Of a DNA stretch of 64,000 nucleotides, positions 35,059 through 45,734 are shown in pieces. Source of the DNA: Zygnema cylindricum (Eukaryota; Streptophyta; Zygnematophyceae; Zygnematales; Zygnemataceae); the NCBI GenBank assembly GCA_037447655.1, contig JBBHKE010000999.1, positions 177,235 to 241,234 on the forward strand. Reading direction: 5' to 3'. A model generated the notes under the pieces. The model saw only the letters and a program-made list of their open reading frames with translations, was not told the origin of the DNA and did no database searches. The translations under genes were made by a program, and so were the position numbers. Within the stretch, counting starts at the first letter, position 1, and each line of letters opens with the position of its first letter.

Positions 35059-36200
35059 TAAAACCGTGAGATCTCCAGTGGTCCTCAGAGTTAGCAGCTC
35101 TCAAAAAGCTTATCTAGTAAGTGTTGACTCCAAGTTGATACAAACTCAAATGATTGACCCCTTGACAATCAGAACCCCAGTACAACTTCACCCTTGTAAA
35201 ATAAGACTTTTTGTCTGCTCAATTCCACCACAGAATGCAAAGTTAAAATATGAGTTTTGGACACATTCACCCACTTTGACTTTCCCTTAGAAATGCAGCC
35301 ACCTTGACCGAAAAAAACTCTGACCGACTACACCCATGTGTAGCCTAAACTCCCCTGAGTGGGTTGCAAAAAGAATCTCTAAAAATGGTCCACTGAGTGA
35401 GTTTTAATTAACTGGCAAAGTTTGCCTATTTATACAGATGCTTTTTAGGAGAGAGGCGACTACCTGGCAAAATTATTCTAAGTCCTAAAACCCCTCGTTA
35501 AGCTTGCTAGTACTGAGGTATGGTCTTATTGTAAAACTGTATCGTATAAAAAAATACAGACACCGTCGTATTTTTTGTGCGGTCAATGTACTACATCGCC
35601 ATAATGTGACATTTGTCACGTCCGGAATTATCATCTTGTGCTTCGGAAATCACGCAATCCTCTTGGATCCTGCCACGTGTAATTCGGAGTGGCGATGCCT
35701 GAAAACGCCAAGTCGCCCACTGCGGAATCTTGGCTCGCACCACCGCCGTTCGATTTATACCTACATTTGGAACAAATGCGCGATATTTGTTTCGAGATAA
35801 CCCGTAGTCCGTACAATACAAATTGTTTCTATGTCTTACTATGCCATTAAATGAATTAGTCTAACTATTTATGTTTGTAAATTTATTGTACCCTATATGT
35901 TCTAGCATAGGTCTTAGAGTACAAGATAAAGCTACCGGCTACTTTTTTCTTGATGGACGGCAGGTACCAGGATCATATCCTGGGTCCGTCAAGACAGTTT
36001 GGTAAACCTACCAAAAAGAACAACCTGTCTCTCTCTCTAGGCAGCATGGGCAGCCATAGCTCTAGTTGTCTCTCCAACCTTCAGTGACTGCGACAAATGT
36101 GGGGGTTTGGAGAGTGTAGCGAGAGGCATGTTGCTTTTGCTAACTTCCTCTTTATTAATTTTCCCTTTATTTAGACCTAGAAAATACATATATTTCAACA
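35059..36200 (-). repeat. 5' LTR of element F
   Basis: 1142 bases; on the minus strand it starts TGTTGAAA at 36200 and ends TTTTA (CA changed to TA) at 35059. It matches 12791-13933. A plus-strand tRNA-like module lies at about 35905-35992. Confidence 0.85.
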
Positions 36201-36572
36201 ACGTTGATGTCGTCGGCTGTGGGTCAACTAACGCGATCACTTTATCGTCGTCGCTGTACTATAGTGTAGCGGTTTCGAATTGTCCTGTCAATAATTTTTT
36301 TATTGAGATTACCATTACCTCTCATTTTTTTTTCTTTTTTCCCTTAAATTGGATTTCGTTCCTCGTCAAATTTTTATTTTCTTTATATTTTCAAATTTTT
36401 TCACTCTTTCCATTCATTTGCGATAGCTTCAAATGTTCAGTAAGTGGTTTTCTACTATTAAATGATTTATAGTTGTTTGTGTGAAGTTTATTTTATGTTT
36501 TTTTTTAATGAATGTTTTATGTTTTAATTTTTAAATAGATCCTATTTTGTTTGTCTATTTTGTTATTTTTAC
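36201..36572. other. flank of element F, then AT-rich sequence
   Basis: It contains the right copy of the 57-bp flank repeat (36235-36291), followed by T-rich sequence that looks like intron or 5' flank of the OTU-like remnant. No gene of its own. Confidence 0.45.
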
Positions 36573-37080
36573 ATGTTTGGGAAAGTTTGTATTAAAATCA
36601 TATTGCTTTGTTATTTCATTTGTTTATTAATGTTTATTTATATTTTGTTATTCAGGTGTAAGTGTTTTTTTTCGGCTTTTGGGAGTTCTATTTTAGGTAA
36701 GCTCATTATGACACGAAAACCTATTTTTCGATTACATGTTACAGGGTTTGGGAATTGTTTGTTTCGTGCTCTTTCCTTATTATTGTTTGTTTGTGAGTCT
36801 AAATATTTTTATGTTAAAAAGGTAATTATTAGTTATTTATTTTGTCATTGGGATGAGCATGCTATTTTTATTGGTGGTGGACATGGCATTCAATTTATAA
36901 AATTTAATCATTATCAAACATATATGTATGTTAATAAAGTTTAAGGCAGTTGTGGTGAAGTTTGTGTTGTTGTAGTTGTGGTAAAGTTCGTGTTGCTGCA
37001 ATAATTTTTTATATTTTTTTATATTTGGAATGCTAATTTTTCTATTGCATTGTCTGCTCATTGTGAAAGATGGGCAGATG
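36573..37080 (+). pseudogene. OTU-type cysteine protease remnant
   Basis: The open frame 36573-36944 contains HVTGFGNCLFRALSLLLF, close to the OTU active-site pattern GDGNC(L/F)FRA; the usual Asp is Phe, so the catalytic loop is altered. It is followed by a helix-like stretch with VKKVIISYLFCHWDEHAIFI, as in OTU domains, and a YQTYMYVNKV segment like the conserved Y..YM.K. A stop at 36942-36944 precedes weaker similarity (GSCGEV), another stop near 37001, and then an Asp-rich start (ADDDDNDDDDDD) that runs into the GAT repeat. OTU proteases cleave ubiquitin; such domains also occur in large transposon proteins. There are no flanking exons I can support. Confidence 0.5.
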
Positions 37081-37453
37081 ATGATGACAATGATGATGAT
37101 GATGATGATGTAATGATGATGATAATGATGATGATGATGATGATAATGATGATGATGATGATGATGTTGACGATGTTGATGACGTTGATGGTGATGATGA
37201 TGATGATGTTGATGATGTTGATGACGATGATGATGATGATGATGATGATGAAGATTATGATGATGATGATGTAATGATGATGATGTTGCAATGATGATGT
37301 TGATGATGTTATGATAATGATGATGATGATGTAATGATAATGATGATGATGATGTTGATAATAATGATGATGATAATGATGTTCACGAAGATGATGATGA
37401 GGATGAAGATGATGACGATAACGATGATCATGATCATGATCATGATCATGATC

Positions 37454-37488
<35 letters not shown>

Positions 37489-37548
37489 GATTAAGATGAT
37501 GATGATCATGATGATGACGATGATGTTGGCGATGATGATGATGATGAA

Positions 37549-37596
<48 letters not shown>

Positions 37597-37999
37597 AAAG
37601 ATGATGATGTGGTTGATGATGAGGTTGTAATGATAATGATGATGATGATGATGATGATGCTGATGATATAATGATGATGATGATGATGATGTTGATGATA
37701 TAATGATGATGATGATGACGATGTTGACGATGATGATGACGATGATGATGATTTAATGATGATGATGATGTAATGATAATGATGATGATGATGATGATGA
37801 TGATGATGTAACGATGTTGATGATGATGATGATGATAATGTAATGATGATGATGATGATGATGATGATGTAACGATGTTGATGATGATGATAATGATGTT
37901 GACGATGATGATGTTGACGATGATGATGACGATGATGATGATGATGATGTAATGATGATGATGATGATGATGATGATGACGATGATGATGAAGATGATG

Positions 38000-38035
<36 letters not shown>

Positions 38036-38036
38036 T
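37066..38036 (+). repeat. GAT trinucleotide microsatellite, about 970 bp
   Basis: Almost entirely GAT repeats, with GTT, GAC, GTA-ATG and GAA variants and a CATGAT hexamer run at 37427-37456. Frames on it give poly-Met, poly-Asp, poly-Ile, poly-Ser or poly-His, none a gene. It begins within an Asp-coding stretch after the OTU remnant. Confidence 0.95.
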
Positions 38037-38039
38037 AAT

Positions 38040-38740
38040 CAAAGTATCACCAAAACAAAGTAGACAAAGTATTTGTATTGTATTTAAAAAAAAAAAAAAA
38101 ACCAATATCTTTAATGTTGGTCATATAAAAAAAAACAAAGTAATCAAGTTTCACCGTATTTGTGTTCTATTTGAAAAATATATATATACCAATGTTTTTA
38201 ATGTCGGTCAGCCTATGAGCTTATAATGATGTTCAGCAACTTTCTTGGTCTTCAGACTAAATTGGTTGATCGGAAAAACAAAAAAAAAAAAAAAAAAAAA
38301 CTAACAATGTAATCTAACAAACAAATATTATGAATGAAAACAAGTGTTTGTAATGTTGGTCAACCTCCAAGTTGATACTGATGTATATGCAACCTTCTAA
38401 ATCTTAAGACTAAGTTGGTTGATCACAAAAAAAAAAAAAAATACATAATATCACAAAAGAAGAAAACAAAAAAAAGACAAACAAAAATTAATAAAAATTA
38501 AGTGATTGTAGAGATATTCAGCCTTTGAGCTAATAATGATGTTTATGCAACCATCTGGGTCTTCGACTAAGGTGCTTGATCGTAAACAAAAAAAAGTACT
38601 CGAAATAATCAACATATTCTAACTATCAAAAAATATAAAAGAAAATATGTGTTTGTAGTGTTAGTCAGCCATCGAGCTGATAGTGATGTTTTTCCAACCA
38701 TCTGGGTCTTTGGACTAAGTTGGTCGAATCCTAGTTAAAT
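38040..38740 (+). repeat. four-unit tandem repeat with A-rich spacers
   Basis: Four units of about 90-100 bases centred near 38245, 38400, 38560 and 38695. Each has TTGGTCAGCC-like, GAGCTGATAATGATGTT, CAACCATCTGGGTCTT and GACTAAGTTGGTTGATC blocks. Three end in an A-run of 8-22. A partial copy precedes them at about 38120. The units differ by scattered changes. The A-tails are retroposon-like, but the head-to-tail order suggests later tandem growth. Confidence 0.75.
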
Positions 38741-39246
38741 CTGATGTTTTTTTTTTCCTTATTATTTTCTTTGTTCTGTTTACATTTGTTTCTTGCGTTT
38801 TTGTTATGTGATCAAGGTTTTATTGTAGCTATTTATTTTGTTTGTCTTTTTTTTGTTTTCTTCTTTTGTGATATTATGTATTGATAAAAAAAATTATAAA
38901 AAATATACATACAACACCTTAATATAAAATAATCAAAAACCATTAGTATTTTGTTAAAACTAATAATGGTTGAATAATGCTAATGGTATAATCTGTATTC
39001 TAGATTTAACATTAAAATATTTAATACTACATAATATATTCAGTCTATTCATTCATATCGTTCAGTAGATTGAGATCAAATGCTCAAATTAATGTGAAAC
39101 TTTACGCTTAATCAAACCCCCTACATGAACAAAACGCGAATTAAACCACCCACTTGGCATCGTCATGGTATTTACCATGTACAATGCGATAGTACAGTGA
39201 GTATCATGTACGAACATCGTACGTGACGCCAACACTGAAATTACAA
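38741..39246. other. AT-rich intergenic, nothing seen
   Basis: Low-complexity AT-rich DNA without a credible frame or a repeat match elsewhere in the window. 38820-38885 contains a TTTTGTTTTCTTCTTTTGTG block that is the complement of 38440-38475, so the two could pair. Confidence 0.4.
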
Positions 39247-39908
39247 TACATCGCGAATCATAATTAGAGCAAAGAAAAAAAAAGTAAAAAAACAAAAACA
39301 AAATTAGAGTTATAAACGCTAAATATTGTGATAAAACCTTTTCACATAGGAAGTTCACTCTAATTTATTTAAATACTTTATATTAGGTTATGTCTGCAAT
39401 AATTATCTGTGCTGTAATTATAAACACTAAATTATGTAGACATAAAAAAACTGTGAGTCCGTATATTTTGACGTCAGTATGACGTTTGTACTATTTGTCT
39501 CATATATATATGCTATTTTTCTCAACTCATGCTGTTGTCGTTCAACCATAAACCTTTCACATGTAAATTCATATAAATGTTCACACGGGCGACAATGTTG
39601 TCAACGGACGAAGCTATAGGAACGGGTTTTTTTGGATGCGATTTTTTTTTTGTTTAGTGCAATTTCACATGCGAGCACGGTTCTATTAAATTATAATTTG
39701 TACCTTTTTTACTTATAAAAGTACAATTTTGCACAGTCAGACGTTGTTTGTACTCCACACTATTTAAAACAAATCTATATTAAAAAAAAATCGCTAATTA
39801 AAATTGTATAATGAAAAATTCGAATCATTTACTCTATTTAACATGATAGAGTCGAAATTTAGGGCAACCGAATTAGCCTTATTTACTCTACTTACTATTC
39901 GATGTGTA
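39247..39908. mobile_element. TACACCG-family element, diverged
   Basis: The ends TACATCGCGAATCATAATTAGAG and CTACTTACTATTCGATGTGTA form an imperfect inverted repeat. The interior shares blocks with 11382-11885 (AAATTAGAGT, TGTGATA, TCACTCTAATTTATT, TATGACGTTTGTAC). No protein is coded. Confidence 0.65.
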
Positions 39909-40345
39909 GTGTACGGATATTGAGAACACAACAACATGGCGCAATGTGACGAGATCGCACGCGCCAAAATTAAAAGTGCGATACTGTACGTTACTGTACC
40001 AGTATATATTAAACAACACATCGTACGTCACGCCAACATCAAAATATCAGAAGTGTACGGATATTGAGAACACGACAACGTGGCGTGATGTGACGGGATC
40101 GTACGCGCAAAAATCAAAAGTACAATACTGAATCTTGTGTTTTTAGGTGTGAAGGTCGCGTGTGAAAGGGTCCACTGTATGTTACTTAACCAATATTGAT
40201 AACACGACATTTTGACGTGTACGGATATTGAGAAAACGACAACGTGGTGTGGTGTACGAGATCGCACGCGCAAAATTTTAAAGTACGATACTGTACGTTA
40301 CTCAACCGGTATTGATATCACGACATTTTGGCGTGACGTCGATTT
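39909..40345 (+). repeat. three copies of a GTACGGATATTGAGAA repeat
   Basis: Units start at about 39911, 40055 and 40217. Each reads TGTACGGATATTGAGAA, then ACGACAACGTGGCGT, then GTGACG-GATCG-ACGCGCAAAA and AAAGTACGATACTG. Between them are parts of TGTACGTTACT..ACCAGTATTGATA..CGACATTTTGGCGTGACGTCGA. A fourth, dispersed copy is at 12373-12495. Spacing is 140-160 bases. Confidence 0.75.
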
Positions 40346-41558
40346 TTTTTGGCCTTTTATCATACCACTACAACCATGCGAAATACAACAAAAAGGATTG
40401 AACCACGTGTCTTTTTTCATTACATCAAAATGGAACATGACAAAGCCAATCAGAACTCAAATCACTCAACGGCTCATGATCTTACACAAAAACAATCGAC
40501 GATCAATTATCGTTGTCACCAGGGACGAATTCGACTAGAATGCTTTGCCCTTTTAGAAAAAAGGCAAAACAAAAACGTACATATAATTTCCCTGGAAGTA
40601 GCCTCGGATTCTAGCCTTCGATTCTTGGACTAACGGTCAGCCCCCATTGTTCTTTGGTCTACAAAAGACCGCAGAAGCAACCCAAACTATCAACCGTAAA
40701 GCTAAGCAAATCTAGTCCAATTAACAATCCTTTGAAATGAATGCCCTCTACGTAACAGAATGCATTCCCAAATGCATTACCAAAAAACCCCCATTAGACA
40801 CACAATAGGTTTCCCAAAAACACAGATAAGACAACCATAGGTCTGCAAATCTGTGACCATTTCACACAGACCTAACACACAATAGGTTTGCAAATCTGCG
40901 GAAAGCCTTGGACCACCCTAGGACAAATGCATACACAAATGCATTAAACAACAAAACAAATACATGCACAATGCATGACCAACAACCATAAAGATTAACA
41001 TACATATAAATAATAATGAATGCCATCCCACATAACCAAATGTATTATTACATAATCAATGTTTTATTTAAATGTATGACCTAATCGACAAGCCCTAAAT
41101 TACTACATCTTTCTTCCCTGCTTTTCTAACCAACATTGATAATTTCGGTAACAGAGCTCATTGCTATATATACACTTGTAAGCTGTCAGCTAATCACGTA
41201 ACAGTCACTGTCACTAAGTCATATTTAATTGTAAGCGTACACACTAGAGAGTCAAAAAATTATAAGCGTACACTTGTCTACATGTATGACACTGCACACA
41301 CACTAATTAACATGTCAAAACCCTAACTTAATTAATAATACATCACAAAATGTAGAAACATTGTAAAATAGCGGGGGACGCCGTCGGCCGTCAAACGTAA
41401 CACAATCCACTTGCCGAAATGATACCGTACTATCAAAAATCCTTTTTGTACGGAAACCGCTTCCACTTTATTAAATGCGCCTTGTCATGTATAAAGTACA
41501 CGTCATTTTCCCAAACCTGCCGCCCGTCGCAAATAAACTACACCTGTCCAAAATAGAT
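40346..41558. other. intergenic, nothing seen
   Basis: Repeated AATGCATT words between 40750 and 41090 and scattered TACGG motifs, but no gene, splice structure or inverted repeat that I can support. Confidence 0.4.
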
Positions 41559-41780
41559 ACGCCGTACCGGCGACGTCCCTTTTTCATTAATGCGGCTGTC
41601 ACATTATTTCTCGTACGGCCGACGTACATTTTCAAACACTTCGAACATTTCAAGTCGGATCGCTTCGCGATCCGCCGTCCATTTATGTTACGCATTCTGC
41701 GCCACTCAAACAATCCTTTACGTCCTTTTAAATTTATCCGTACATTTACTCCCCCAATCAATGAAACCATGCGAGCCTCC
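41559..41780 (+). repeat. hairpin-bearing dispersed repeat, copy 2
   Basis: Partner of 910-1085. The hairpin CGGATCGC-TTC-GCGATCCG is at 41656-41674, followed by CCGTCCATTTATG, CTTTTAAATTTATCCG and ACTCCCCCAATCAATGAA. A 154-codon frame spans this copy (41475-41939) but has no counterpart in copy 1, so it is not taken as a gene. Confidence 0.7.
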
Positions 41781-42544
41781 ACGCTACACTTGGTGAACAT
41801 GTACGCACTAAAAACCGCGTACACACGAAACATCGCCCTTACACAAACTGCTATGGCTGCTATGGCTGCTGTGATCGGATCGGCGAGCGCACTGCGATGT
41901 CAGACTAGCGCAACATGGCAGGATAGCAACGTGATATAGAGAGGACTAAAGGTTTCCAAAAACAACAACCCCAACGGTTGGCCATATAACGCCATCAAAT
42001 CTCGCACAGGCGATAAAACAACTGGGGAAATTGTCCGACGGCCGTCCAATTCACCGTCACAAAATATCTTAGTATTCGAGAAAAGGTCCGCGGAGTCTGG
42101 AATTTCTTGTCCTCAACCAATTTGTCTGTGTTCGAAGGATTTCCCAGAGACTCAAGTTAAAAATAGGCGTTAATAACTCTTTTCGCACTTGTGAATCGTG
42201 TAGAAATTAAAAGTGTCGTTTATCGGTAGGACAACACTAGAAAAAATAGAACTAAGATGTGACGTACTTTTAAAGTTTAAGCCTTTTAAAATGTAGTAAT
42301 ATCGTATACTCAAAAATTGCAATATAGTATACAGAAGATGATGCATTTTGGGATATTGCATTTGATTATAGGAATGCACATTGTGGTCCAACACGCCTAT
42401 ATTTTCAGACTAGTGAAGATGTGACGACCACGATAGGTTGGAAGAATGCTCTAGTACCGGTATGGTGTGAATTTGTGAACTAGGGCTGGCAACTCAAACT
42501 CTCAAACCCTTGATTTCTGTGTTCGCATTTCCCACATGAAGAAT
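41781..42544. other. intergenic, nothing seen
   Basis: A short GCTGCTATG repeat at 41850-41872 and otherwise unremarkable AT-rich sequence up to the hAT target duplication. Confidence 0.4.
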
Positions 42545-42552
42545 AAATTGGT

Positions 42553-42998
42553 TAGAGGTCGCAAACGCTTAACCGAAACCGTAACCGACCGTTAACCGAC
42601 CGCCCGCGTCAGATCCGGAACGGATTCGGTTGCCAAATTTGGAGGGTCAAGCAAATTCAGGCGGGTGATTCACGAAAAAAAAAAATCGGTTACGGTCGGG
42701 TAAGCAAAAAACGAAAAAAATGAAGGTTTGTACTGCCCATACTATCTAACATTATTGTACTTTGTACTCTTGGTATCGTGGAAGTACGTGACATAATTTT
42801 GTACTTTTTCAAGTACGGGTGAATACGAGTAGTCACGAGAAATTGAGTTTCGGTTAACTTTTTTTTTCGAAAACGCGTTTTGGGTAATGGTTTTCAATTT
42901 AGGAGTATGACATAACCCGTTCGGGCGCCACGTACTTAGATTTTGAAAAAAAAAACGGTCGGTTTCGGTTATTGAAATTTTGACTTTTGCGACCTTTA
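42553..42998 (+). mobile_element. hAT MITE (AGAGGTCGCAAA ends), short copy
   Basis: Ends TAGAGGTCGCAAACG and TTTTGCGACCTTTA. Flanked by AAATTGGT (42545-42552) and AAACTGGT (42999-43006), an 8-bp duplication with one change. It matches 45735-46488 in order and orientation (CCGACCGCCCGCGTC, CGGAACGGATTCGGTTGCC, GTACTTTGTACTCTT, CGGTCGGTTTCGG) but lacks the tandem array of that copy. CAGAGG-type ends and 8-bp duplications mark hAT. Confidence 0.88.
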
Positions 42999-43216
42999 AA
43001 ACTGGTTGAAGGGGGATAGTTGATTAATAGTGCTCGGTATCGAGGACCATTTGCCGATATTCGATATATATCGAATTTTGGGTACGCAATAATCCATATA
43101 TCGCTTTGATATATCGAAAAGGAAATTATCGCGATATATCGTTGATATATCGTATTGCCGATATATCGAGGTTTAAAAAAAAAAAAAAAAACTCTTCTTG
43201 CTACTGCTGCTAGTAC

Positions 43217-44776
43217 TACACCGCTAATCGTTACTAGTGGAAAAAAAAATAGCGTAGATGCTAATTTAGTGTTAATAGCGCTAATTTGTGTTTTTTTGTC
43301 CAAAAAAATAAAAACATTAACATTAGTTTGGCACTAAACGCCAATTTGTGTGTCGACTTTCGTAGGTTGTAAGGTGAGCTGTCATTGATGCTATTTCAAG
43401 TTCAGGTGTACTATCTTGACAACTTTCGACGAAATACGTACTTGTAAGGTGTAACAGCAATAGCGGATCGAACTTGTTTATAAACGGGTATTAAGGTATT
43501 ATGATTATAGAGTACTAAATTTGGTAGACGTCCGCGAAAGAATCACGCCATTTGGAGTTATATTTTAAAAGTTATAGCGATGGGTGTATTTAGGTAACAG
43601 CGTGGGGTCTAAATAACAAGTGGGTATCATTGAAACGGGTTAAGGGTCAAATTAGTACCGAAATTACGCGTGTACGTTTTATAAAGTTCTAACGAAACGT
43701 TTAGTATGCACGGTGGTTCGTTTCGTACAAATTTTAGTACGAAACGTCACTTTTACTTAACGAAATTTCGTAGGAAGTCCCGCGTGCGAAATTTGTTACG
43801 CACGATCGTGCGAAGTAGCGTTTCGTTTGGCGCGCACTTTTGCACGTAAATGTTACGTAGTGAAACGTAACGTTTGATTGGTTAGTAAAGTGCTAAGTAG
43901 TTAGTAAGAGATTTCGCACGTTTTTGCATTGGTCAGTCTGAGTCTTTGCTGATCAATGATTGGCCCAGGTAAAAGCCTGTTAAAACAGAGCGTTGACTCT
44001 GGCCTGGCGAGTCCAGGGCGATGATGGATAAATAGTGAAGTGTAAGAGGAGAGTAGACATCTTTTCCTTTGGAGAAGTTTGTGGAAATTCCAGCTGATCT
44101 TGGTCCTAAGCGATTAATACCAAATTGGAGAAAAGGCATTTTTGCATTGAAATCTCTTACTAACTAAATAGTGTTTTAGTAGTTAAGAGATAGAATTATT
44201 AAGAGTGGAGGGTAGAGGAAACACTTTAAATTGAAGGGTTGAGCCACGAGGGCAAGAGACCAAGCTAATGTTATGTGGACAGTAGCTTCTTCTAATTTAA
44301 AGTTATCCTTATGTGAGTGTTTTCCAATGTGGATGTGTATTTTCCAATGTGTGGAATGTGTGGTTGGAATTGTTTGTAGTAATGGGATTTTCTGAGAGGT
44401 TGGAGATTCTGTCACATAAGGTTTGGAAATTGTACAAAACATGTAAATTAGAGTAAAATTAGTGCTATTTTATGCAATATATTTCGTAATGTTCCGCTCT
44501 TTCCGGCCGCTAATTGGTACTGAAATTTAATATACATGCGAAGCGCTTTTAATGTTGTAAAAATTGAGATGTCACGGCGACGCAATGTACGTAAACGAGC
44601 TTCTCGTACATCTCACTAATTTCGACGAAGTTTTATAAAATGGTTAACACTAAATAAATAGTTTTCATATTAGCGTTAATTCTATTATAATGTTAATAAC
44701 ACAAACTCATGATTTTGGGCCGAATAAAGCAGCGTCAAAATTAGTGTTATTGACACTAATAACGATTAGTGGTGTA
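43217..44776. mobile_element. TACACCG-family element, long
   Basis: Ends TACACCGCTAATCGTTACTA and TAATAACGATTAGTGGTGTA are inverted repeats. At about 1.56 kb it is three times the usual size. The interior includes GTACGAAACGTCACTT/CGTTTCGTACAAA palindromic stretches (43690-43860) and a short minus-strand frame at 43933-44139 without recognisable homology. It may hold a further insertion. Confidence 0.65.
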
Positions 44777-44792
44777 CTGCTGCTGCTGCCAG

Positions 44793-45333
44793 TACACCGT
44801 GAATCGTTATTAGTGTCAATAACTCTAATTTGGGTTCTTAAAATTTTGTTTTTTTTTCATATAGAATACATGATTTTAATTTTTCCTTGATGTTAATTAA
44901 GGTACCTTACAAAATAGCGTAAATTCCGAAAGTACAATAATATCTAGATAGCGTGGTGTACGGTCGATGTCAAACCGTACATAAATGTACCTTTTCAAGT
45001 GAAATTTTTTAAAAATGAATTAAATCGGACTCGCACGCATAGGAACGTGCGCTAAAAAAAAACGGGATTAGTCTTACACGTAAATTAGTATGGCATGTAC
45101 GGATATTTTATATTCGCGACGGCGTACGATTTCTAATATTTTGTATGGATACATATATTAATGTGTATGATCGTACGGCGAATATTCCATTTTTGCATTT
45201 CCAAAATTAGCATTAACGTCGAAATTAGAATACAACTTTTTTTTGAAAAATTTCAAATTCTTAATTAGCATCAATTACGGTAAATTTTCTTCAACACTAT
45301 TTAAATTTGACACTAATAACGATTCGCGGTGTA
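44793..45333. mobile_element. TACACCG-family element, standard length
   Basis: 541 bases, ends TACACCGTGAATCGTTATTA and TAATAACGATTCGCGGTGTA. The terminal repeat extends to TGTCAATAAC/TTTGACACTA. It is separated from the previous element by only 16 bases (CTGCTGCTGCTGCCAG), and a similar ACTGCTGCTAGTAC lies left of 43217. Confidence 0.82.
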
Positions 45334-45734
45334 GTGCTACAAAATTAGTACTTTTTCGTCGGTTACATTTTGCGGCGTCTACCTTTAAGCCACGGAACGA
45401 AAATCACGTTGTACGTGGCGTATCTGACAATTTGTCCTTTAAGCTAAAATAACATATTATATAAAATAATAAATTTTAAAAATACTACACATCGCGATAT
45501 ATATTGCGATGGTTTATGTTGGTCTCGGTACGATATATCAATAAGTTTGCTCGATCGATATTCGATATATTGAATATCGAAATTATCGCGATATGAATTT
45601 ACCCGATACCCAACACTACTGATTACTGAGCACGGTATTTCTACCGATCTCATCTCGATTCTAAACTCGCATGGACGGGCCCACGCCTCGAGAATAAATC
45701 GAGTATCGCGCTTCGACCATGCATGCACCTGTGC

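Larger units (their letters stand above)
12791..36200 (-). mobile_element. copia element F, outermost member of the nest
   Basis: Related LTRs of about 1.14 kb sit at 12791-13933 (3') and 35059-36200 (5') on the minus strand. They are flanked by ACCTT (12786-12790) and ACGTT (36201-36205), a 5-bp duplication with one change. Between them only pieces of F remain: gag at 34071-35054, a shortened pol piece at 27091-27490 and a pol end at 13934-14352. Elements C and D fill the rest. The LTRs differ clearly by eye, more than those of B, as expected for the oldest layer. Confidence 0.8.
43028..45618 (+). mobile_element. hAT element split by two TACACCG-family insertions
   Basis: The left half 43028-43170 begins TAGTGCTCGGTATCGAGGA and the right half 45480-45618 ends CGATACCCAACACTA. 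Together they match the intact element at 58462-58825. The flanks TTGATTAA and CTGATTAC share six of eight bases. Between the halves lie two TACACCG elements (43217-44776 and 44793-45333) and short linkers. Confidence 0.7.

Noticed and set aside
37050-38105. Poly-Met, poly-Ile and Ser/His-rich frames up to 199 codons
   Set aside because: Products of the GAT/ATC repeat in different frames; no independent support.
41475-41939. 154-codon frame over the hairpin repeat
   Set aside because: Not conserved in the sister repeat copy at 910-1085 and overlaps an opposite-strand frame of similar length; likely chance in a GC-richer stretch.
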